NCBI GenBank assembly: GCA_037501455.1
Contig: CM074865.1
Location: 38,732,501 to 38,796,500, forward strand
Direction: 5' to 3'
From: Lantana camara
Taxonomy: Eukaryota; Streptophyta; Magnoliopsida; Lamiales; Verbenaceae
Length of the DNA: 64,000 nucleotides
Part shown: positions 1 to 9,657 of the stretch, piece by piece
How positions within the stretch are numbered: the first letter of the stretch is position 1
Layout of the letters: the number at the start of each line of letters is the position of its first letter
Program-made: the position numbers and the translations under genes
Notes under the pieces: model-generated
Seen by the model: the letters and a program-made list of their open reading frames with translations, nothing else
What the model was told of the DNA's origin: nothing
The model's database searches: none

Positions 1-565
1 ATTAAATAAAATTTCATAATGTACACACATTGTATTTAAAACTAACAATTATGCACATATTTCATAAAATAAAATTCCAAAAGCATAATTTAATTAATTC
101 TAAGCATGCTACTATTATTATTATACTAAAAACATAATATAAAGCATGAAATAATAAAAGAAAAACACACCTTGCTTAGAAAAAAGAGGGGCTGCCGTGA
201 GCTAGGGGGAGAGGGGGAGTGATTTTGTGTGTTGATTTGTGAGTTAGAAATGATGCTTGTGAGGGGTATTTATAGGTAGAAATGAGGGGCTTTTGTGCAA
301 TTCCTAAGAGTTTAGGGGAGATGTGGATGCTTCATAACCTAAACAAATGCTTGGTAGCTATGTAGAAAATGTGGTTGAACTATAGTTTAAACAAATGCTT
401 GGGAGCTATATAGGAAATGTGGTGAATTAGATTCATTTATTCAAAACCTTCTATTTTTAGAAAGTCTAGTGTTGTCATGGATGATGTCATGTTGAATAAA
501 AATAAATGTAATATGGTATAAAATTTATTCAAGAGTCGAGAGGTGAAAACTTGAAGTAGTAAATT
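1..565 (-). mobile_element. Family B LTR, left (3') LTR, first visible part
   Basis: This stretch is nearly identical to 20625-21185 in the right B LTR; both share the long AT-rich run, a repeated CATAATATAAAGCATGAAAT-type segment and the GAAGTAGTAAATT end. It breaks off at 565, where an F-family LTR begins with TGTAGC. The B LTR resumes only near 14666. Orientation is minus because the LTR ends (14914) with GGGCTGTTACA followed by a pyrimidine-rich polypurine-tract complement. The beginning lies outside the window. No coding capacity is seen. Confidence 0.85.
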
Positions 566-953
566 TGTAGCACCCGGAACGCCGAGATACCACACCCCCG
601 CACCATAAGTCTAGCTCACACATGAAATGGGTAGTCCATATATGAACCGGACTCATGGCGAACGGGTGACAATTAAAAAAAACTCACTAGCTAGGCGGGA
701 CTAACCCTCAAACCATTCAAGTCCAAGTCTAGGAATTTAAAGGGGAAGCATAATAATTTCATTAGCACATATCAAATATCCCAAAAAGAGTTAACCTCCA
801 ACTTCATATCCATACATTATCATCTCTAACAATTGTCTATATAACAATAACATAATTGATCCATAAATATCCTTAATATGAAAATGCAATACTAGACTCA
901 TCTCTACAACTGAACACGACTTAGACTCCCGCCTAGCACGCCACTGAAAGTAC

Positions 954-1658
954 CTGAAAAGGGTGAGGTGTCAGTCTACCACAGACTGAGTGAGGGGTTT
1001 AAATAAATATTAGCACAAGTAATATGCAAGCTATAATCTCGGGTAAAGTCTTTTAGAAGTGAAACAATATAAGTTAGTAAAAGAAATAATCTTCGCCCGA
1101 GATTACAACTATCCAATTTAACAATACAATCAATTACAATTCAGTTCAATCAGTGGCCCGGCGAGTGAGGGCAATTCTCCAACCTTACTCCGACTGTGTA
1201 CAATTCGTGCTTGCGTTATTAATCAATAGGTGATCATGCAGTTCAATTATGGTGCATTCGTGCATATTGTATTCAAGCAAGACAATCAATCAGTGCAATT
1301 ATGACAATAACCCGAGGACAATCCGTGGTGCCGGACCCGTCCCCAGTCTCCTTCTTCCTCCGGTTGATGGGGGATTGCAAGGCCCCGCCATCCAATAACG
1401 GTGTGCGTTAGGAACATGACTCCCACGCACGGAATATTCTTCCTCCACCAAACCTCCTAGTGGATTCAGAAGGGATCCCAAAACGATGAGGTTAGTGCAC
1501 AGATTACCCGCCAGCCCTTGCTTTCCCAGGTGACTCCATACAATACCATCGGGCCCAATGTGAACATGCTTTACTCGCCAAAGCAATTAATCAATTCAAT
1601 ACGATAACAATCAGTCTGTACAATAACAATTACAATCGATCAATTTTGAGGTAATTAA
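954..1658 (-). other. Candidate LTR leader intron of F (3' part; 5' part at 10050-10139)
   Basis: Read on the minus strand, a donor AG|GTGAGGTTT lies at 10140/10139 and an acceptor TTTTCAG|GTA ends at 954. Removing element A makes the interval about 795 bp, close to 807 in A, 759 in G and 771 in the B-like solo LTR. The hairpin at 971-989 sits just upstream of the acceptor. Splicing is inferred from site conservation only. Confidence 0.4.
971..989 (-). promoter_or_regulatory. Hairpin upstream of candidate 3' splice site (F)
   Basis: Perfect 7-bp stem TCAGTCT/AGACTGA with a 5-nt loop, located 16 bases before the candidate acceptor in sense orientation. The same structure occurs in every LTR family in the window with compensating base changes. 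Confidence 0.6.
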
Positions 1659-2587
1659 TGCAACGCCCCGATTTTCAGACAGTCAGGTACGCTCGACACG
1701 TGTGGGTTTCGAGCGTTAGGACTTTATTTTATTATTTTCGTTTATTTAATTTAAACGTGTTAGATTAATTTCTATAAATTGTGTTCAACATGATTACGTG
1801 AAAATTATGTGATATTCATTTCATTTTGAGAATCCTTGTATGAATGGAATTTAATTGTTACATGAATTAATTGTCCAATTTGATTTAATTGCCAAATTGT
1901 CCTTAAATGCTCATTAATTTCAATTGAGGGACTAAATTGCATACAAACCTTTTGGGACCTAGTTGCTCATTTCCAAACTTGATATACTTAATGACATGAC
2001 TTATAAACATTAGGGATTTAATTGCAAATATTGCATATTTCCCCAAATATACCGATATATGCATCTCTTTCTTGCTCTTCATTTCATTCATTAAGAATCA
2101 TCATCCTCTCTCTCGGTATTCACTCAAGAAGAAAGGGAAATTGAGAAATCATCACCTTCAAGCTAGAAATTGCATGATTCAAGCTCAAGCATCCATGTTC
2201 ATCATTTTCTTCCAATATTTCCCCTTCAAGGTATAGTTGAGCATGTATGTGAATTCTTGGGAATAATTCATGAAGCTAGGGTTATGATTTTGGTGTAACA
2301 ACTTGTTTATATGATGTTAAAAGCAATACTCCAAGCTTTAGACTTGAAAATATGCATGAAGTCTTGAAGAATATAAGATTATAGGATGAATTTGTATATA
2401 AGCTAAAGTTAGTGATTGTGATGATTAAAGCATGGAATATGTGTTTATATTGTGTTTTATTGCACTTTAAGCATGTATATATGTTTCCTTCTATGAATTA
2501 TAAAATATGGAATGGAATATGAGTATTTTGGGAGCTTGGTTCGTAGCTCCCCTGTTCTTCTCCCCTGTTTTCTGAACCTTCTGTGTA

Positions 2588-2787
2588 ACGGGAACGGCCG
2601 TTCCCGTCCCCTTTGCAATTGGGGAACAGCCGTTCCCATTGTTTGAATAATGTGTCAGGCGGCGAGGACGGGAACGCCCGTTCCCACTTTGTCTCACAGA
2701 CGGGAACGGCCGTTCCCATCTTCGGGGAGCCCGACAGCGGGAACTGCCATTCCCACTTTGAACTGAAGCCTGGAACGGCCGTTCCCA
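2588..2787. repeat. Cluster of six 16-bp GC-rich palindromes (A, 5' LTR)
   Basis: Units of the type GGGAACGGCCGTTCCC lie at 2590-2605 (extended to a perfect 20-bp palindrome 2588-2607), 2622-2637, 2670-2685, 2702-2717, 2739-2754 and 2771-2786. The sequence between units is unique and irregular (15-32 bp), so this is neither a tandem repeat nor a CRISPR. Several units have one or two substitutions. Similar clusters sit at the corresponding place in the G, E, F and H LTRs with different arms. Confidence 0.9.
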
Positions 2788-2799
2788 GCTCTCTGTTAG

Positions 2800-2816
2800 T
2801 GCAGAAACTTTCTGCA
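2800..2816 (+). promoter_or_regulatory. TGCAGAAA/TTTCTGCA hairpin next to the palindrome cluster
   Basis: Inverted repeat TGCAGAA...TTCTGCA with a 3-nt centre, directly after the palindrome cluster. It recurs at 8568-8584 and, with a longer loop, in G at 23254-23274. Shorter forms occur within E (~17290) and F (~10600). Function unknown. Confidence 0.6.
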
Positions 2817-3266
2817 TAAAAATAGAATTTTGGTACGTCGTTCCAACGGGTTATTTGACCCCAAATTGGTATTATATGAATGATTACATGCCAAAACGTG
2901 ATATTTACATGCTACATTGTGTATTGCTCGATGTCTCGTATATGATCGTGTCGTGCATCTTATATGGAATAATATGCTTGAATTATAGACTCATGCACGT
3001 ACATTGTCCCGTTTCTTGTCCAGTTATTCTCCAGGGCGGAGATTGTGGTTCACGCATTCAGGAGCCGTGTGTCGCCTGTCAGGTGAGGTTTAATTTCTAG
3101 TTATATAGAACCCGTATAACCTTTACGTGGTTTTTGACCAAAGGTATTTATATTTATAATTTCATGAAAGCTCTTATTATTCCAAGCATGTTATTGTTCA
3201 TGAATCGAGCAAGTAGGTTATGTAGTGTGCATGAATCAAGCATTTCATGTCATGAAAGCAAGCCAT

Positions 3267-3568
3267 GTGTTCTCCTGGCCAGGTCCTCCCTAGTGAGGGC
3301 GCTGGACCAGTTCTCGAGCCGGTGATTGTCCGTCCAATCACAGGAAGAACAATACCCTATCGTGTTCGTGTGTTCTCTTGGCCAGGTTCTCCTTAGTGAG
3401 GGCGCTGGACCGGTCTTAGAGCCGGTGGTTGTCCGTCCAACCACAAGAAGAACAAAGGCCTATCGTGTACCCGTGTTCTCCTGGCCAGGTTCTCCTTAGG
3501 GAGGGCGCTGGGCTGGTTTTCGAGCTGGTGGTTGTCCGTCCAACCACAGGAGAAACAACCCTATCATG
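3267..3568 (+). repeat. Three ~103-bp imperfect tandem repeats with a hairpin in each
   Basis: Units start at 3267, 3370 and 3473 with GTGTTCTCYTGGCCAGG. Each holds a hairpin with loop TCCGTC: 3322-3341 (GTGATTG/CAATCAC), 3425-3444 and 3528-3547 (both GTGGTTG/CAACCAC). The middle stem pair changes A-T to G-C on both sides together. The repeat lies inside the candidate intron. The same repeats are at ~9035-9336 in the other LTR. Confidence 0.8.
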
Positions 3569-3855
3569 TTACAAGCAAGCCATGTAGTGAGTGCATGAAC
3601 TCCATTCCATGAACGTGCTAATTGACTACACTATTGCATGATTGCACGATAATTGAATTGCGTGATCACCTAATGATTATCAAGCAAGCGAGCATGTTTA
3701 TCGATTGCATGAAAAGAACAAGTATTTAATATTGATAGTTGTATTCTCGGGCGAAGCTACATTATTATTGAACTCATATATTTATCTTTTACAAATCTTT
3801 ACCCGAGGATATAATTTGCATGTTATCTGCGTTAATATGTATTTAAACCCCTCAA

Positions 3856-3873
3856 TCGGTCTTCACAGACTGA
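3856..3873 (+). promoter_or_regulatory. Hairpin upstream of candidate 3' splice site (A, 5' LTR)
   Basis: Stem TCGGTCT/AGACTGA (7 pairs including one G-T, a wobble in RNA), loop TCAC. It ends 16 bases before the CAG acceptor at 3889. The homologous hairpin in the 3' LTR is at 9624-9641. Confidence 0.6.
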
Positions 3874-4283
3874 CACCTCCACCTTTCAGGTTACTGTAGG
3901 TGCGTGCTAGGTGGGAGTTGAGTCGAGTCGAGTCCAGTTCATGTAGTCATGTCATCCGTGGTTTGTGTATTTATTTATTATGGAATTGTAGTTATTGTTA
4001 TTGTTAAATTGGAGATGATAATGTATTGATATGATAAGTTAGAATATATTTGTTTGGAAGACGAGAAAAGACATGAATGATAAATGGAAATAAGTGATAG
4101 TGTGTACATTATGCCTCCGCTTTATCTTATTGCACGTTTAGTTATCCCGCCTAGCTTGTCGAGTATTGCATTGTCACCCGTTCGCTATAGGTTGGTTCAT
4201 GTACGGATTGGCCATTTCGTATGTGAATTGATCTATAGTGCGGGGTGTGGCACCTCCACGTGTACGGGGTGTTACATTTAAGG

Positions 4284-4295
4284 TGGTATCAGAGC
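4284..4295 (+). promoter_or_regulatory. Primer-binding site of element A (tRNA-iMet)
   Basis: TGGTATCAGAGC, the standard plant initiator-methionine tRNA complement used to prime minus-strand DNA. It starts 8 bases after the LTR end. Confidence 0.93.
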
Positions 4296-7092
4296 CCGGT
4301 TGCAAAACCGAGGTTCTAGTGTCGTGTCATGTCGAGTCTAGGTCGTACGACATAGGAATTGCTTGACAAATTGAGAGTCTTGCATTTTATTTGAAATTAT
4401 TTGGCTACTTGGATTCCTTGAATTACCTGAAATACTTGATAACTTGTACTTTGTATTAATTCATGCTATTAATTGCCATTGAGTGATCTTGAATTGTTTG
4501 GAATTTATATGACCAACGTGTTTATTTTAAATATTGACGAAATACTTGTTTCAATTTATATTAAATTCTTGTTGTCAGCATCAATTATGTGACAATTACG
4601 TGACATGAGCACGTCTTATCCACATGCATTTATTTGCAAAGTAAGTTGTGAGTGACAGGTTGGAAATGTATGAATCAAGGCCGGAGGATTTTGAAGATTT
4701 AAGAGATTGATCAACTGTTCGAGCCAAGCTTGCAATTTGGTCAACCAAGAATGGACACCGGAATCGAGCCCAACATTTCTGCGGTGCCAGGTTCTTCAAT
4801 GCATTCATAAGCACGTGCATCATAATTGTTAATTAAATTGCTTTTCACTTATAAATGTTGTTTTAATTGTATTTGAAATTTCTTACTTGATGCCTTGAAT
4901 ACGTGTTTAAATTATTTTCCTTATTTACCTTGCCTTACTCATAAGTATAGGTTCAAGTTGATATAATTGTTCTAATATGTTGCACTTTAAGTTGATGGTA
5001 ATATGGGCATTGGCACTTTAATCATCATGCATTATTTAGTGGTTATTGTCAATAGGCTTTCGGATGCTCTGCACAATCTTTGCTCCTATTTCTACAACTT
5101 GAATTTAAAGAAGGGGTTTTGAAGTATTGGGTATCAGGTTGGGAAACAAGTTAATTGATGTTGTTTGGAGCTTAGAAATGTTTGGGATTGTGAGAAGTAT
5201 TGGTTCGGAATTTAGTAGGAGCCGGGGTATGAAATAAATATTGGAGATTTTGGGAAACTGGAAAATGATGATAAGTTCAAGCAGATAAATGCTCAGTGGG
5301 TCTTTCAACCTTCAGGAATTGCTCAGCCTTTTGGAATTTCAGTAAGGGCGGGAGAACGAACTTCTCTACCTTGGGTTTTGGTGTTAACCTTATAAATGTC
5401 AAGTCTCTGGAAGCATTAGGTGATTGTAGGATATTGGAAAATTTTTAATATCAAATCAGGGTGGTGACAGCCGGGAAATTTCAAGTTGGGTATGCCATTA
5501 ACAGAAGAGATTAGAAAAGAACCATCAATCAAAATCTTGGTTAATAACAAGTAGAACGAGGAAGAGGTTACGGGAATTCAATCAGCAAAGAAGCTTGCAA
5601 GTGGAAAAAAAAAAAAAAAATAGGGCACATTTAAAGAATTTAGAAAATCTCTATTTTCTTAAGGGGGAGAGCCGATCTGGAAATAAATTTAATCGGAAGC
5701 TAGACAGCATTCAGGAGAGTTGGGAATTTTAAGAAAACCGATTCGTCCTGGAATCCTCTATCAGAACCATGGGAAAGAAGTTGTTAATAATTTAAACTTT
5801 TCTCCCTCTCACACAAAGAAAAGTCCCATCATCGACAGTACTTTGTTATAGCCGTTTTCCGTTAGGTGGATACACCGTTTATGATTTTCTGGTGGACTCA
5901 GGATATCGTTTGACTCAGTAAATGGGAGAAGGGATCCGATCCGGCTAAATTTGGATAGTACATCTTGAATCTCGATCCCTCTTGCTATCAGAGTGTCTAC
6001 AATAAATGGAATGGAAGAAAGTGGGAAGTAGAAGGAAAATGGATAACCAAGTTTAATCCGACAAGAGTTTTCTTACGGAGTTATTACGTATACCCTAGAG
6101 ATGCCTGTGATGGCACACAGTGCTCTCATCCGTGCTGTTGCGGTCGCCTTCATAAATATACCAGTCTACCATAAACACTTCAGAAAGATGGAAGACTGAT
6201 TGATCCTCTCTTTCAAGATATTTCGTGGAATTGTGGGGTATGTTACCAAATTTCAGGGATCAAATGGAAGACGTTTCACTAGGACTTGATTCCTTTGGTA
6301 TCTATGCAAGGGTGCTTGCTGAATTACTCTCACGGGATGACGACCTTGATTCCTTTATAGTAAATATCCGCCTTGCTATTTACTAAGAGAATTAGAGCCT
6401 AACGTTCGGGTTTCAAATAAAGAGCTTAAGATCTTTGCTTCGGGAAAATGCTTCACTTCGATTGCAAGGTCGAGGAAATGGTAAAAGCTGTCCTCTCTGT
6501 AAAACGGATAAATGCTTGCTTGGAACACAAAGTCAGTCTTTCAAGCTTGAATGGGCAATTACTCTCTAACAAGAAAACCAGGGTTATTTTCACTTCGCAA
6601 ACCAGAAAGTAAATGTGAGAATTAGTGTAAGAAGGGTTCAACCGGTGAATCTGAGATTCAAACGGGTATAAAGATGTGGTGGTTAATGATGATTTACGGA
6701 TTATGTTAGAAAATAGCACAAGGGCAGAAATGGTTATCAAAAATGGGAATATCGAACTGTAGTGGTGCAAAGCGGGAAAATCTCAACTAAAGAATCAAGT
6801 GTTCAACCGAATTAATTCAGTTCCAGAATTTCAATCCTCGGTGAATGGTACACTATCACATGCATTATTATTTTCTCATTATCAGTATCTTGCTATTTCC
6901 ATACATGAATCCTTGTTTGTTATTAATTGTTGATTATTATTTCATTATTATTATTCTTGTATATGATTCCTTAGTTATTATTAATTATTATGTGAAAAGT
7001 TAGCGGCATAAATGATAAATTTTACTTGATTTTATGTGTTAAATTGTAAATAATTGTCTAAGTGCTCGCTTGAATTTTTTATTTCGTTTGCG
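4296..7092 (+). mobile_element. Non-coding internal region of element A
   Basis: About 2.8 kb with no ORF longer than about 105 codons on either strand and no recognised retroelement domain. The first ~150 bp resemble the G leader (common GAGGTTCT, GTCTAGGTCG and ATAGGA stretches), which ties A to the same lineage. The segment near 5750-5950 shares phrases such as AGAACCATGGGAAA with the antisense F internal region (~13865-13890), so A and F are probably related non-coding derivatives. An A-tract lies at 5607-5622. Whether the region descends from a decayed gag-pol or from unrelated filler is not clear. Confidence 0.7.
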
Positions 7093-7198
7093 TGAGAGAC
7101 GGGGATTCTCTCAGGGTTGTCAAGAGACGGGGTTCTCTTGTTACTTGTTCGAGAGACGGGGCTCTCTCGTTAATTGTTTGAGAGACGGGGAACTCTCA
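7093..7198 (+). repeat. Array of four ~20-bp hairpins with CGGGG loop (A)
   Basis: Units at 7093-7113, 7121-7140, 7150-7169 and 7179-7198, spaced 28-29 bp. Each has the form (T/C)RAGAG - ACGGGG - complementary arm. The stems change in a paired way: TGAGAG/CTCTCA, CAAGAGA/TCTCTTG, CGAGAGA/TCTCTCG, TGAGAG/CTCTCA, while the CGGGG loop stays constant. It lies about 230 bp upstream of the 3' LTR. A related array is at 11752-11950 in F. Confidence 0.8.
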
Positions 7199-7391
7199 GT
7201 ATTTTCAACTGCTTGTCAAGTTGTTCTAGTGGAAGGTTAGATTTTCTTTCGAGTGATTAGACTCCGGAAGTTGAGGGTCGTGATCTCAACCATTGGAAGA
7301 CCTCTTTCAAACTAATCCCTGACCGGGGAGTAGCTAACCCGCGTGGGATGAACATGTAAGAGCCAATTAAATTCCAGGAATTCAGGACAAG

Positions 7392-7426
7392 GAATCCGAG
7401 GACGGATTCTCTTAAGGGGGAGAGAG
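7392..7426 (+). promoter_or_regulatory. Hairpin plus polypurine tract of element A
   Basis: GAATCCG-AGGA-CGGATTC forms a perfect 7-bp hairpin (7392-7409). It is followed by the polypurine tract AAGGGGGAGAGAG (7414-7426), one base before the 3' LTR. The tract primes plus-strand DNA. The hairpin has counterparts in B, D and G with paired substitutions. Confidence 0.8.
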
Positions 7427-8355
7427 TTGTAACGCCCCGATTTTCAGACAGTCAGGTACGCTCGACACGTGTGGGTTTCGAACGTTAGGACTTTATTTTA
7501 TTATTTCCGTTTATTTAATTTAAACGTGTTAGATTAATTTCTATAAATTGTGTTCAACATGATTACGTGAAAATTATGTGATATTCATTTCATTTTGAGA
7601 ATCCTTGTATGAATGGAATTTAATTGTTACATGAATTAATTGTCCAATTTGTTTAATTGCCAAATTGTTCTTAAATGCTCATTCATTTCAATTGAGGGAC
7701 TAAATTGCATACAAACCTTTTGGGACCTAGTTGCTCATTTCCAAACTTGATATACTTAATGACATGACTTATAAACATTAGGGATTTAATTGCAAATATT
7801 GCATATTTCCCCAAATATACCGATATATGCATCTCTTTCTTGCTCTTCATTTCATTCATTAAGAATCATCATCCTCTCTCTCGGTATTCACTCAAGAAGA
7901 AAGGGAAATTGAGAAATCATCACCTTCAAGCTAGAAATTGCATGATTCAAGCTCAAGCATCCATGTTCATCATTTTCTTCCAATATTTCCCCTTTAAGGT
8001 ATAGTTGAGCATGTATGTGAATTCTTGGGAATAATTCATGAAGCTAGGGTTATGATTTTGGTGTAACAACTTGTTTATATGATGTTAGAAGCAATACTCC
8101 AAGCTTTAGACTTGAAAATATGCATGAAGTCTTGAAGAATATAAGATTATAGGATGAATTTGTATATAAGCTAAAGTTAGTGATTGTGATGATTAAAGCA
8201 TGGAATATGTGTTTATATTGTGTTTTATTGCACTTTAAGCATGTATATATGTTTCCTTCTATGAATTATAAAATATGGAATGGATTATGAGTATTTTGGG
8301 AGCTTGGTTCGTAGCTCCCCTGTTCTTCTCCCCTGTTTTCTGAACCTTCTGTGTA

Positions 8356-8555
8356 ACGGGAACGGCCGTTCCCGTCCCCTTTGCAATTGGGGAACAGCCG
8401 TTCCCATTGTTTGAATAATGTGTCAGGCGGCGAGGACGGGAACGCCCGTTCCCACTTTGTCTCACAGACGGGAACGGCCGTTCCCATCTTCGGGGAGCCC
8501 GACAGCGGGAACGGCCATTCCCACTTTGAACTGAAGCCTGGAACGGCCGTTCCCA
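8356..8555. repeat. Cluster of six palindromes (A, 3' LTR)
   Basis: Same six units as the 5' LTR, led by the 20-bp palindrome at 8356-8375. Unit 5 reads GGGAACGGCCATTCCC here against GGGAACTGCCATTCCC in the 5' LTR. Confidence 0.9.
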
Positions 8556-8850
8556 GCTCTCTGTTAGTGCAGAAACTTTCTGCATAAAAATAGAATTTTG
8601 GTACGTCGTTCCAACGGGTTATTTGACCCCAAATTGGTATTATATGAATGATTACATGCCAAAACATGATATTTACATGCTACATTGTGTATTGCTCGAT
8701 GTCTCATATATGATCGTGTCGTGCGTCTTATATGGAATAATATGCTTGAATTATAGACTCATGCACGTACATTGTCCCGTTTCTTGTCCAGTTATTCTCC
8801 AGGGCGGAGATTGTGGTTCACGCATTCACGAGTCGTGTGTCGCCTGTCAG

Positions 8851-9657
8851 GTGAGGTTTAATTTCTAGTTATATAGAACCCGTATAACCTTTACGTGGTT
8901 TTTGACCAAAGGTATTTATATTTATAATTTCATGAAAGCACTTATTATTCCAAGCATGTTATTGTTCATGAATCGAGCAAGTAGGTTATGTAGTGTGCAT
9001 GAATCAAGCATTTCATGTCATGAAAGCAAGCCATGTGTTCTCCTGGCCAGGTCCTCCCTAGTGAGGGCGCTGGACCGGTTCTCGAGTCGGTGATTGTCCG
9101 TCCAATCACAGGAAGAACAATACCCTATCGTGTTCGTGTGTTCTCTTGGCCAGGTTCTCCTTAGTGAGGGCGCTGGACCGGTCTTAGAGCCGGTGGTTGT
9201 CCGTCCAACCACAAGAAGAACAAAGGCCTATCGTGTACCCGTGTTCTCCTAGCCAGGTTCTCCTTAGGGAGGGCGCTGGGCTGGTTTTTGAGCTGGTGGT
9301 TGTCCGTCCAACCACAGGAGAAACAACCCTATCATGTTACAAGCAAGCCATGTAGTGAGTGCATGAACTCCATTCCATGAACGTGCTAATTGACTACACT
9401 ATTGCATGATTGCACGATAATTGAATTGCGTGATCACCTAATGATTATCAAGCAAGCGAGCATGTTTATCGATTGCATGAAAAGAACAAGTATTTAATAT
9501 TGATAGTTGTATTCTCGGGCGAAGCTACATTATTATTGAACTCATATATTTATCTTTTACAAATCTTTACCCGAGGATATAATTTGCATGTTATCTGCGT
9601 TAATATGTATTTAAACCCCTCACTCGGTCTTCACAGACTGACACCTCCACCTTTCAG
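8851..9657 (+). other. Candidate leader intron in the A 3' LTR
   Basis: Same boundaries as at 3083-3889 (CTGTCAG|GTGAGG to CTTTCAG|GTTAC) and the same 807-bp length. In the 3' LTR it would matter only for transcripts starting there. Confidence 0.4.

Larger units (their letters stand above)
566..1658 (-). mobile_element. Family F LTR, left part (split by element A)
   Basis: It starts with TGTAGCACCC, the complement of the usual GGGTGCTACA LTR end. It carries the conserved terminal block of all LTRs here (GCGAACGGGTGAC at ~657-670), the 3' splice-site hairpin (971-989) and a candidate intron. It is interrupted at 1658 by element A and resumes at 10050. The two parts together are about 2.73 kb, a normal length for this group. 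The B target 5-mer before it is AAATT; the matching copy on the far side was lost in a deletion near 14665. Confidence 0.85.
3083..3889 (+). other. Candidate leader intron inside the A 5' LTR
   Basis: Begins after CTGTCAG|GTGAGG and ends at CACCTTTCAG|GTTAC: 807 bp. Both boundaries match plant splice-site consensus and both recur in the other LTR families at similar spacing. If real, it would remove part of the transcribed LTR from messenger RNA but not from genomic RNA. No transcript evidence is available from sequence. Confidence 0.45.
1659..4276 (+). repeat. 5' LTR of element A
   Basis: Bounded by TG...CA, with target duplication on its left and the primer-binding site 7 bases to its right. 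In order it holds a palindrome cluster (2588-2787), a TGCAGAAA...TTTCTGCA hairpin (2800-2816), a candidate splice donor (3082/3083), three ~103-bp tandem repeats (3267-3568), a splice-site hairpin (3856-3873), a candidate acceptor (3889) and the CCGTTCGCT terminal block (~4175). Confidence 0.93.

Noticed and set aside
2588..2787. Palindrome cluster as a CRISPR array
   Set aside because: Repeats are only 16 bp, imperfect, with irregular 15-58 bp spacers, in plant retrotransposon LTRs without cas genes.
2457..2819. Several overlapping ORFs of 60-108 codons with repeated WERPFP/GTAVP-like words, also at 8259-8667, 22883-23277, 30343-30737, 37803-38073 and 45974-46428
   Set aside because: They are translations of the GGGAACGGCCGTTCCC palindromes in different frames and on both strands, which avoid stop codons. 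They are non-coding LTR sequence.
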